The notes beneath the pieces were generated by a model. The model worked only from the letters and a program-made list of their open reading frames with translations. It was not told the origin of the DNA and did not search any database. The position numbers and the translations under genes were made by a program. Shown one piece after another: positions 36,201 through 48,200 of a stretch of 60,000 nucleotides of DNA (positions are counted from its first letter, which is position 1; each line of letters starts with the position of its first letter). Source of the DNA: Mesostigma viride (lineage: Eukaryota > Streptophyta > Mesostigmatophyceae > Mesostigmatales > Mesostigmataceae); assembly GCA_009746045.1 (NCBI GenBank), contig RPFO01000017.1, positions 2,354,040-2,414,039 of the forward strand, read 5' to 3'.

Positions 36201-39200
36201 GTCTTTGGTTGCTTCTTATTATAACACCTAGTGCGTATTAATATCGGACATATTTGGCATTGCTTCTGATCGTGTGTGTGCCCGTTTGTTTCTTCCTGTC
36301 GGCAGTTTGTATCGACTCTGCAGCTGATGGCAGTCAGGACACCGGCTGCGACGCTGGTTCCCCAGTGTGCTCCACTGGTGCCGCGAGTACTGGAGGATTT
36401 TCTGGCGGGAGCTCCTGCGGAGGTGCGTGGGGGCTGTCAAATCTTGACATGCTGTTTTGGTTTTTCCTTTTTTAGTAGCGCTTTTTTTTATTAGAACAGG
36501 ATTTCCTGGTCCATGCAGTTTGTTATGCACGTGCTGACTCTGATAGATACCAATTGACGCCAGAAATCAAGGTGGCTTTTCGTTTGATGTTGTTCGTTTC
36601 CTGCTGTAAATGCCTGCAATCGTTTGTTTCTTACCGTGATCAGTTTAGCATGTAGGGAGGCTTCAAACGGTGGAATAGAAGCCACAGGCTGCAGTGCCAT
36701 GCAGCTTACCGCTTTGCCTTGAACGTGGAGGGCAGTTGCTGCAAGTGAGGGTGTGGTCCCAACCGCTGCGATTTGTGTTCGGGGTTCTGCCACCCATGTT
36801 CTGCCGGGTGGTCGGCCATGAGCCGGCTTCCCACTGTTAGCCACAAAACTTGTGAGCTGAGAGGGGTTGGCGGGGTGGTTGTGATGGCTGCGTGCTGCTC
36901 TGGACCACGGGAGAGGAATGACCGTTGGTGCCGGATGTTTTGCAGTCTTCAAACTATCCGGGCGGTTATCAAGTTGGGTTTTGATCTCTGCTCTTGAGCT
37001 GTCTTTGGTTGCTAGTCTTTCTATAACACCTTCGTTTTGATAGGTGACATGTTTGGCGTTGCTTCTGCTCGATCGTATGTGTGCCCGTTTGTTTCTTCCT
37101 GACGCCAGTTTGTATCGACTCTGCAGCTGGCGGCAATCAGGACACCGGCTGCGACGCTGGTTCCCCAGTGTGCTCCACTGGTGCCGCGAGTACTGGAGGA
37201 TTTTCTGGCGGGAGCTCCTGCGGAGGTGCGAGGGGGCTGTCAAATCTAAACATACTGATTTGGATTTCCCTTTTTTGGCAGCATTCTCTTTTAGTTGAAC
37301 AGGCTTTCATGGCCCAGGTTCCGTTACGCACGTGCTGACTCTGATAGATACCGATAGATGCCAGAAATCAAGGTGGCTTCTGGTTTGACCTTTTTCTTTT
37401 CCTGCTATTCATGCCTGCAATCCTTTGTTTCTTACCATGATCAATTGATCATGAGGGGATGAAGGGGGGGCAGGGGGGCAGGGGGGGGGGGGGGGGGAGG
37501 GGGGGGGGGGGGGGAGGGGGGGAGGGGGGGGAGGGGGGGGAGGGGGAGGGGGGGAGGGGGGGGAGGGGGGGGGGGGAGGGGGGGAGGGGGGGAGGGGGGG
37601 GAGGGGGGGAGGGGAGGGGGGGGGGGAGGGGGGGGAGGGGGGGGGGGGGAGGGGGGGGGGGGGAGGGGGGGGAGGCGGGGAGGGGGGGAGGGGGAGGGGG
37701 GGGAGGGGGGGGGGGGAGGGGGGGGAGGGGGGGGGAGGGGATGGGAGGGGGGGGAGGGGGGGGAGGGGGGGGGGAAGGGGGAGAGAGGCAGGGTTTTTAG
37801 CAACCAAAGTGTCATGACTTGAGTATGCAACCTTCGGGCAATGGCGTGAAGGACGCTTCGTGTGTTTCTTCTCGGTGCTTGCTGCGTGCACGTTGGCTGG
37901 CTCACTGCCTTGCAGCCTGTATTGATTCCACGTCAGGTGCTGGGCTAGACACAGGCTGCACAGATCTTGCCCTCCCAGTGTGCGATGACGGCGGCCCCAA
38001 CGATGGAAGCTTTGGAGGCGGGTCTACTTGCATAGGTTAGTGTTAGCTTTCCTGCAAGTAGTAGGTTTGGTTCTGACATGAGAAAGTATCTTTTTTTCCA
38101 CGGCATTTTTTTTATTACTTGCGGGTCCCTTTCAGCCGTTATCTCTAGGTTCTGACCAATATTTATCTGTTGAAAACCACTCACCAGTACTCATATTTTA
38201 GGCGATCACCTAAGAGTTGTGATATTTCAACCTATGTACTACTATTTGTAAAACGCAGCCTTGGCACAAATTCAGGGAACACTCTTTTGTATGGCTTTCG
38301 GCTTCAGCCACTCCCTTGTTTTGATGATGTGACAAGACTACAATGTGCTGAGCCAGCCTTGGTTGACATCAGTGGTTGAGTCATGCGAGCTGTTCCTACC
38401 GTGATCCTACTTTGTTCCTTGCCCTCCATAGCCCCTGTTTGTTACCCATGCCGGGTATGTAGGGCAGTTAAGAAGGTGTTGTTGCTTGGTTGATCAGCTT
38501 GGTTGGTCAGCTTGTGTTGATCAGCTTGGTTGGCATCAACCTTACACTCTAGCCTGGGAGAAACATAGAAAATGCTGGTTAGGCATGTTAGCGCTACCAT
38601 CGGTTTTCTCTGAATATAGTTTAATTAACGCATGCGGGAAAGATAGGGCCGCTGTGCCTTGCCTGCATGTGGAAGGCTGTCTGCGACACGGGCTGACTGA
38701 TTCGATCTGTACAAAGGGTTTCATGCTCGCCTGAATTTTCCTTGGATGACCCGGTTGTTTATAAGGGTCGGTGGCTATTAATGAGTGGTCCGAGAAAACT
38801 AATTGTAGGTTTTATTCGACTTGCTTGCAAAGACTCGTATTTGGTTGCACCGGCTGAGATTGGCTGGGGACCTGTAGGGTCCGCTGGTTGCTTAACAAAT
38901 CTTTGACTGATTTGGTTTGTTTTAGTGAGTCGTGATTAATTATTGTATAGTGGATTCGGCCCGGCCCAAGGGGTCGATGGGCGAGTTTTATGTTTGTCAG
39001 TCTTGGGAACCTTGTACATTTTGAACTAGCTGTCTGTGTGGCGTTTTCAGCACTGTTCAGGCCGGCGTGTGACGCATGCCGGTGTTACTTAATTTAGGAT
39101 GATGTCAGCATGTGTGTCGGCGGACCATGCCTTAAGCAAGCTAGGCAGGCAATGATCCGCAATTGTTTCTTTCCCAATGGCGGCAATGGCCGCCTGTGCA

Positions 39201-42200
39201 AACTTGCACATTCTAGCGCGGGTTGCATCTGTCTAGTAGCCGAGGCAGATGGTGGCACAACTGCTAAGTTGTTCGACCACGCATAGTAGAGTTGGTTGTG
39301 CAACGGAAAGAAAATTAAAATTTACCCCCATGTCGTTTTCCCCGGCTGCGGGTCTTTTTGACATAAGCGAAGGATGGGGCGCTACTTCGGCGGTTTGACC
39401 AGCTTCGGCGGAGCTGTTCATAAGTTTCTAAAACAGCTCTAGCGTCACATCCCAGGCTTGCCACCTTGCGATGGTGCGTGGGACGTGACCTGGACTCTAA
39501 AGGTCACGACCCAGGTTCCTGCCACAACAGCCTGTTTTCATAAACTATTTTTTGTGGCGGCAGGTCCGTTGTCCAGCTGCCCCTGCCGAGGAGGGGTAGT
39601 TGGGGACAATAGAAGCCGTGCGAGGGTTGCGCTCCGAAGCTAGATATTATTCCCTATTGCGAGACTCGAGTTTGGGAGGGCGTCTCAGGGAGGCGAGGCA
39701 ACGCCAGACCTTTGTCGTTCCTTTTCGTCTCAGCACCTGCTGCGCGGCTCAGTCTATTATTGTGTCGTAAAACCTCTTTCCTTTTTGGATAATTCCGGTA
39801 TTGCAAAATGCTGGCTCTTTTTTTGGCTTGCTTTTGGGGTGGTCACCGACTTGTGTCGCTTTGTTCAGCGGGCCCCTGCGGGGGCTAATATAGCCTAGCG
39901 CGGGCTGAGTCGCCATTTAAGATGTTGCGACACGCTCTTTCGTGCACGGTGCATCATGATATTAATCGGCGCAATGGGGTTGGCGCTGGGGGGGGGTAAT
40001 TCCAGGTGGAGGCTTCTTGCTTCCGCGCGCGCATTGAAAAACCTTAAGGCCACTGTTAACTGCTGCATTTGTGGCAGGGCTCCACTTATTGTATCCAATC
40101 AAATGCTGGTGTTCTTGGGAGCTTAGTGATCTTAATCGGTTTTCTCTGAATATAGTTTTATTAACGCATGCGGGAAAGATAGGGCCGCTATGCCTTGGCC
40201 TGCATGTGGAAGGCTGTCTGCGACATGGGCTGACTGATTCGATCTGTACAAAAAAGGGTTTCATGTTCGCCTGAATTTTCCTTGGATGACCCGGTTGTTT
40301 GTAAGGGTCGGTGGCTATTAATGAGTGGTCCGAGAAAACTAATTGTAGGTTTTATACAACTTGCTTGCAAAGACTCGTATTTGGTTGCACCGGTCTGAGA
40401 TTGGCTGGGGACTTGTAGGGTCGGCTGGTTGCTTAACGAATCTTTGACTGATTTGGTTTCTTTAGTGAGTCGTGATTAATTATTGTATAGTGGATTCGGC
40501 CCGGCCCAAGGGGTCGATGGGCGAGTTTAAGGTTGGCCGTCTTGGGAACCTTGTACAACTACCTTTACGGTTAACGCACTAGCCTGGGGGTGCGTGGCCA
40601 CGTTGTTTGTAGTGGCGTTTTCAGCACTGTTCAGGCCGGCGTGTGACGCATGCCGGTGTTACTTAATTTAGGATGATGTCAGCATGTGTGTCGGCGGACC
40701 ATGCCTTACATAAGCAAGCTAGGCAGGCAATGATCCGCAATTGTTTCTTTCCCCTCCCTCCCACCCTGGAGGCTTCTTGCTTCCGCGTGCGGATTGAAAA
40801 ACCTTAAGGCCACTGTGAACTGCTGCATTTGTGGCAGGGCTCCACTTATTGTATTCAATCAACTGCTGGTCTTCTTGGGAGCTTAGTGATCTTAATCGTT
40901 ATTGTTATGCACATAGTCACAAGGCTGGCCATGCTCGAGGGGCGGTGAAAGCGTATGAGGTGCAGCATGGCCACCCTTTTGTAGCACTTTCTAAACATAT
41001 ATTCAGCAGCTAGGGGTGGGTGGGTGGGGGGTGGGGATGGGGGGTGGGGGGTGGGGGTGGGGGTGGGGGTGGGGGGGGGGGGGGGGGGGGGGGGGGGGTG
41101 CATGTTAGATGGCATGAGTTAGCATATTGGTGATTCAATATGCCAAGCATAACATACTTAAAGAGATCTTTCCAACGCCGTGCTGAACACCTTATTTGGA
41201 CAAGGGACGTGAAAGTTATCAAGTTCCGAAGTGATGCCACCGGGTACCGCAGGAGTACCGGTTCTAGCCCTGGGCACGTGAGGGCCAGGCCACGTGGCGT
41301 GATAGGGTGAACCATCACAGACACGTGACTCAGAACTACTGTCACTAGGAGGTACTGTGGTCAGTCTCTTGGTTGATAGTACCGAGGCAGCCAGAGGATT
41401 TCAGGACTGGCAAGTGCTGAAGTCCTGTGATGTGCTGGTACTTGTCATGACGGATTAATCCAGAACGTCACTGTCATTCACAAGACAAGTGGACGTCCTG
41501 GATTCCAACAACCAAGGTAGATTGATGGTAGCGGTCCTGCCAAGGTCTGCCAGGCATGGTAGCAATGGAGTAACCAAGAAATATATGCTCGGGCACAACT
41601 GTCAATGGCCGAGCGTCTTTTCCCCAAGCACAGTCCGTGGCGTGTTGCCCTAGGTGACCTGGCCACAGGGTAGTGTGAAGGCAACTGTGGTGAGGAGAGA
41701 AAGAGGCACTGGTTTACAACCATGGCTTATCTCGCTCCAGTGTGGGAAGACCAGAACCTCAGGTGCTCCCGCACATCGAACTGCATGTGAAGTGGCATTT
41801 TGTTTGTTTACTTGCTTATTGAGTGGTCCTTGTCGGGTGAGCGCCTTGTCGGATGGCCGTATATGAAACCCAGCAAATTGAGCAGTTCTTGTCACAATGA
41901 CCCCCAACCTTGAGCATGTTTTGTCACAGCATGCAAGAGTTAATTATGTGCGCTTTGGTCAGTTTGCAGAGGTCTTTGATGAAGAAGGAGATACTAATGT
42001 GGCCAAGTGGTAACCAAAACCTTCATTTAGCATTGTTGTGGGAGGCCGTCTTGGAATGGTTGTAACCTGGGCAGATTTTTGTCAGAAGGGCGTCAAGCTT
42101 CGAACATGATAAATACCACATGTGCAGAGGATGGTAGCATGTCAGTGGTTTGGCCAGTTTTCACATGGCTTGGATGGATAAAGGGGTGTTAGTGTGGTTA

Positions 42201-45200
42201 AATACTACAGCTAAACCTCCCTTAGCCTCGTCACAGGTGGCATGCAACCTGGGAATATCATCAACGGGGGCTATGTACGCTTGCCAGAGTTACCTGGAAA
42301 TTAGGGGCTGCATGTCACCCCACCTGTAATATTTGAAAATATTATATATGGCATCATTCCAAGTGTTTATGATTTGTTTGGTATTTGGGGGTGTGGAAAA
42401 ACGTACCCCTTTTTGCGGGAAAATCCATCGTTATGTCTAACCAGGATCATTCTGTGCTCAACATTAGGTAGAATTTACCAAACGTGGGGGAATTACGTGG
42501 GGGATATGTTATTTGATCCTGATATTTTCGCCTATTGTCCTAGGGACATAGGCCAAAACTAGCGTCTTTTCCTATTTTTAGCACATAACGGAAACATTGT
42601 GGGGGTTAGTTTCCCCCCTAGTGGCTGTTTCTTAAATGTCGTATTTATGGTCCCCAATCATTATTGGATTTTTAGCATATGCATAGGTATGGATTCCAGA
42701 AAAGTGCCGTTTAGGGGTGTCTTGTCCCTCGTACTGGTAGAGTACGAGGCATCATGAACCTAAGTATCTTCACTGCCAATCGTTAGCTCTTTATTAACTA
42801 TCCCATAGCTGCCTACATACAATGCTTGATGTTCTATTCCGTCCAGCTCCAGTATTACATAAAATACAATTGCAATTCAGAAAGTGCGAAAGAAAGGCGA
42901 AAAGCAAGGAGGTTTTTCTAGCTTGTTCCAGGCTGATTCCCCACTTGGCCACGTCCTTGCATACATGCCCTATCTAGAGGTGTGTGGGAATGCTTTGTAA
43001 GATCTTCAAGGCAACACTGTACACAGTTTAACAGCATCTAAATTTGGCGATACTGGCTACATTTGCCCCCTTGTTTGAATCTGACTTACTTCTTGCCCCC
43101 TTGTTGTGTCGGCCATTGCCCCTTCATGGCTGCACCTTATCCGCTCGTTGGCTTGCAGCGGCGTCAAGCCCAGGCACCACATGCGCGATTGCCGGCGGTG
43201 TTGGCGATGTTCCAGAGACTTGCCCCACAACCTTAGCACTGGAGCTTGCCTTCCAGGTTTCATTTTCGAGCTGCTCTGCTGCGCTGGATTTGAGGAGCTT
43301 CCTGGATGTCTTAAGGAATGATTACGTTAAGATCATTTCCAAATGCGCGGTCAAGGGGACTGTGACTATGCTTCCGACCAAGCGGAGGCACCTGCTGCAG
43401 CCGAGCGTTGAGGACATCGCCATTGCAGTCACATTCTACGTTGACAACGTGCCTCAGGGCGAAGACCTCCTCGGACTCCTGAACTCGCCTGCTTTAGAAG
43501 TGTTCCTGGCCAGCTATTTTGGCGTGGCTGTGGGCACGGTCCTGTCCTTTTCTAACATTCAGGCAGTTTTCCTCATCCTGCAATCCGCCATCTCAGACCC
43601 TCATTTTACGACGGCCCAAGGGCACAAGTTTGACTTTAATGGTGAGGCTGGCAAGACCTACTGCATCGTGACCGACAAGTCGATTCAGGTGAATGCCCGC
43701 TTTATGGGCGCAACCAACTCTACTGCTGTGCGCGCAAGACAAGGGTCGGGTGCCAAACTGGACAGCCGCACCTGGATGGATCAAGTGGCGATCCTGATCG
43801 GTAATGATCGCGTGCTAGTGGATGCTGAGTCACCTGCACGCCCCAGCTTCGCCGCACCTGTTGGAGCTGTGCTGCTAAATGGGGTACGTGTGGATTTGTG
43901 GGTGGCCGGAAGGAGTTTCCTTTACCTGCTTCCCTCACGTGCGAGCCCTCTTTTCATTTTGGACTGCATTGAGTGTGTCTCCGTGTTTGCCTTGCCACAC
44001 TCCTTTACCAGTGGACAACGCTAGCAGGAAGAGAGCAGTGTCTACCACTCAGCGTGTGTGCCCTTGCCTACTGATTCTTTGTAGGTCAAAACCACGTGCA
44101 CCATCTTAACCCCTAAATGGGCCCAGATGCTGCCGATTAATCGGCGGTTAACTTCACACACAATTTTGCGAACCAGATGTCATCCAACGTACACGTATCC
44201 AATGGCTGTCCTTGGGGGGCAAGCACGTCAATGAGATTGCCCTGTGGCGTGACATATCACAACCTCACAGATATTCAGGGTACGCCTTAGAAAAGTACCG
44301 TGAAAGTTGGGGGGGTCAAGATGCGCGTTTTCATTTTAAGTAGAATGTGCATTTTGAAGCGTGTAATAAGACCCTACACCTACCTGTGTAGGGTCTAGGG
44401 TTCTAGACCACTTCAGGGATCATGATCATGCAATTAGCTGCTGAACATTGAGCCATGGGGGTCATCATTTGGTTGGGTATACCATTAGTTACACCCAGTG
44501 CAGCCTATACGGGTACCGTTGGTAAAAAGTAACCAAGGGGGTAGGGGTGGGCATACTACCCACTAATATGGCCAAGAACCATGTGACATACAACACATTT
44601 CCCTTCCACAATGATGGGATAACCACCGCATCATCACACTGCCCTTGTATAGCACCTATGTGCAGGTGCCATCTTGTCCATGCATGTAGGTAACACGATT
44701 AATGGATACCCTACGCAAGGCATGCATTCTAGGAGGTAACCACCAACAAACTAAAGGAGTCATTTTTAGCTTTCCCTATCAATGATAATTTAGGCCTAAG
44801 CTGCTAATGCTTGCCAGGTGATGGCTAGCACACCCATGGTGGCACATGCTGACACTCTGAGGGAAGTATTTACTCACCGTTACGTGCTTGATGATGTCAC
44901 AGAAACCAGCCAACCGCCTCACACTCATGCAATATGCGAGTGGGAAATGTATAAGAAGCATATACGGAAACATTTAAACCCATACTACTGTAGTATGTAC
45001 ATCTAAAACTGAGCACCATCACACTATGGCAGGTCAACTGACTGAGGTAAGCATCTAAGAAGGGTGTTTTTGGAAGGGGACAGGCCACGGTCAAGAAAGA
45101 GCATGAATGATGAGGACAGAATGAGCTACACAAGCTAGAACTCTTGTATAAACATAAATCGATAAGAAAACGATGCCTCAGCTTTAACTGGCATGGCTGG

Positions 45201-48200
45201 CATTGCCTTGGCCTAGGCGGCACCTGGCTGCCAAATGGCGGATTGCGGCTCACCAAAGTTGTGCAGCATGGTCGCTAGATTCGGCGATTTCTGGCCACCC
45301 TTGCACGTTTAGGACTACTATATACTACTATCATAACAAGTAGGGAAGAAAACAATGTAGCCCTTAATTGTGCCGGTAAGATATTCCTGCCAACGTTTCT
45401 ATCGCCCAGCCTTATCGCAGTTTTTCCCAGCAAGAACGCTTCCTACACCAATCAAATGGCGTTCGACCCGCGAATTAAACCTTGGGCTGTGTGATCTTTA
45501 GGACGTATGAAATCTATTTACGAAGTTTGACCAGAGAATCGGAACCCAAACGTCAAAGCCATGCGTGGGCGCGAGCCGCCATGGATAGGTCGTCGTTTTC
45601 CGGACTGCACCTCGTACGTGGAAAAGTACCCTGATCCCTTATACTTTGACCGGCCAGAACACCTCATTGACCTCAAGGACTTCGAATGTATGCGAACCCT
45701 ATTATCATGCTGTGAGGAAAGCTGTAGAGCTTCGATATTCTTCGCAAATATTTTCCGAATTCTTAATAGTTTTCGCGGCATTTCGTCGCCCGAGAAGGGG
45801 CCGATGCATCGGCTCTATGTTGATTTTTGGCGGAAAGTTGGCAGCAAGACCATGAAGGGGTTAAGAGCCCACAGTTACAGGTATACTCTAGGCCATCACA
45901 GGTATACAGGCAAGGTACACAAGTTGCTGCTCTCAAACGTTGTTGTTTTTTCCTATCAGGTAGTTGGCATGCCACCGCACAGACACAGGTGCAATTGAAT
46001 GCTGCAAATCAATGCGTCTGGTTGATTGTAGAAACGATATTGCCAATGGTATCGTGTTGGTATACCTGCATCTTATTAGTTCTTAGCCATGGTCAGGGGG
46101 TCTGCATGCGATGAAAAGGTTTTCTGCGCAAATGCTGAATGTTCTCATATTGTGATTTCTCATTACAGTAACTGTAAATGCGCACTAGATACCTGGTTCT
46201 CTCACCTACGACGATCATATGATCATGGCGCCGCTTGCCCTCAAGATATCGCGGTTCTCACCTACGATGATCGTAGCATGGCACCGCCTGCACTCGAATA
46301 GTATGTATCTTAAGATCACTAAGCTCCCAAGAAGACCAGCATGTGATTGAATACAATATTAAGTGGAGCCCTGCGACACATGCAGCAGTTAACAGTGGCC
46401 TTATATATCTATTAAAAATATAATTACTTACAGCAGAGTGAAATCACTCAAACCAAAGCAAACGCCCAGCTATAAACCTATATACAGAGCCATGTCAAAG
46501 CTCTATACTACGATAAGACCAATGGAAACGCCTAACGGAGGAACCTAATAGCCCTGCTGCACCGCAAAATCAGCCCGCGTACGGCGGAGCATGATGTCAG
46601 CCATGGCCCGAGTCAGCGCCACCGACAAGCGCTGACGCCAATATGACGTCCAGGTCCGCGCCGACCATGGGGCCCGCTGGCCCTCCAGGTCCAGCCGGTC
46701 CTCCCGGAGCCGGCAACACTCCTTGAAGAAGGCGGAGGTCAGGGGCCCCATGGCCCCAAACTCCTCCAGGACAAAGGGCACCACACGATGGTGCCCGACG
46801 TCGCCGTAGGCCAGGAGCTTGGCCCGCTCCGCCCGGTCCGCCGTGTAACCTGCCGTGAGGGAGGCCCCAGCCTCATATATGATGGCTGGCCTTATATATG
46901 ATGGAGGCAGATGCATGGTACGCAAGGATAGATGGCAAGTAGTGATGAAGAAGACCACCCCCAAGTCTGTGGGTGCTCCGCGTGTGACCGCGTATGGCAT
47001 TCATAGCGATTCGGGCCGTGGTGCCCACAACCCTGTAACTAGGACCTAGATAGCTTACATAATCCATTCCATCCCATGTTCCCCCCCCACTGAGGACTTA
47101 TGCTCACGTGACGCAGTCACGTGTCTATTAATTAATTTATTAACAGTGGCCTTAAGGTTTCTCAATCCGCACGCGGAAGCAAGAACTAGCCTCCATGCAG
47201 GGTGGGAGGGAGGGGAAAGAAACAATTGCGGATCGTTACCAGCCTAGCTTGCTTGAGGCATGGTCCGCCGACACACATGCTGACATCATCCTAAACTAAG
47301 TAACACCGGCATGCGTCACACGCCGGCCTGAACAGTGCTGAAAACGCCACTACAGTACAAACAACGTGGCCACACACCCCCAGGCTAGTGCGTTAACCGC
47401 ACAGGTAGTTGTACAAGGTTCCCAAGACTGACAAACATAAAACTCGCCCATTGACCCCTTGGGCCGGGCCGAATCCACTATACAATAATTAATCACGACT
47501 CACTAAAGAAACCAAATCAGTCAAAGATTCGATAAGCAACCAGCCGACCCTACAAGTCCCCAGCTAATCTCAGCCGGTGCAACCAAATACGAATCTTTAA
47601 TTGCCAGCAAGTCGTATAAAACCTACAATTAATTTTCTCGGACCACTAATTAATAGCTACCGACCCTTAAATAAACAACTGGGTCATCCAAGGGCAATTC
47701 AGGCGAGCATGAACCCTTTGCACAAATCGAATTCGTCAGCCCATGTCGCAGATAGCCTTCCACATGTAGGCCAAGGCATAGCGGCCCTATCTTTCCCGCA
47801 TGCGTTAATTAAACTATATTCAGAGAAAACCGATTATGATCACTAAGCTCCCAAGAAGTCCAGCATTTGATTGAATACAATAAGTGGAGCCCTGCCACAA
47901 ATGCAGCAGTTAGCCGTGGCCTTAAGGTTTCTCAATCCGCACGCAAAAGCAAGAAGCCTCCACCCAATTACCCCCGCCTGGCGCCAACCCCATTGCGCCG
48001 ATTAATCTTATGACCACCGTGCGCAAAAGAGCGTGTCGCAACATCTTAAATGGCGACTCAGCCCGCGCTAGGCTATATTAACCCCCGCAGGGGCATGCTG
48101 GTTACGATGCGACACAAGTCGGTGACCACCCCAAAAGCAAGCCCCCAAAAGGAGCCAGCATTTCGCAATACCGGCATTATCCAAAAAGGAAAGAGGTTTT

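Noticed and set aside
156-37300. Repeated minus-strand ORFs across the array units (TAPTHLRRSSRQKILQYSR-type)
   Set aside because: They are antisense to the cysteine exons and recur only because the exon recurs. They run past the splice borders into intron, while the diverged exon 28 keeps only the + strand cysteine frame.
1740-37300. Second + frame in each unit (LYRLCSWWQSGHRLRRWF-type)
   Set aside because: Open in many units but not conserved in exon 28, and it does not fit the phase needed for exon 29.
37459-37800. Plus-strand poly-Gly ORF
   Set aside because: Also a translation of the simple G/A tract inside an intron.
37409-37905. Minus-strand poly-Pro/Ser ORFs that look like a hydroxyproline-rich cell-wall protein
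   Set aside because: They translate the poly-G tract. The flanking sequence shows no signal peptide or conserved domain, and all frames give similar proline runs.
38486-40274. Short ORFs shared by inverted-repeat copies (YSLINACGKDRAA-type)
   Set aside because: Frames are broken by indels between copies and no protein family is recognisable.
45561-45998. 145-codon + strand ORF in E copy 3
   Set aside because: Only the first half matches the other E copies, where it is not kept open in the same way; the rest is unrelated sequence.
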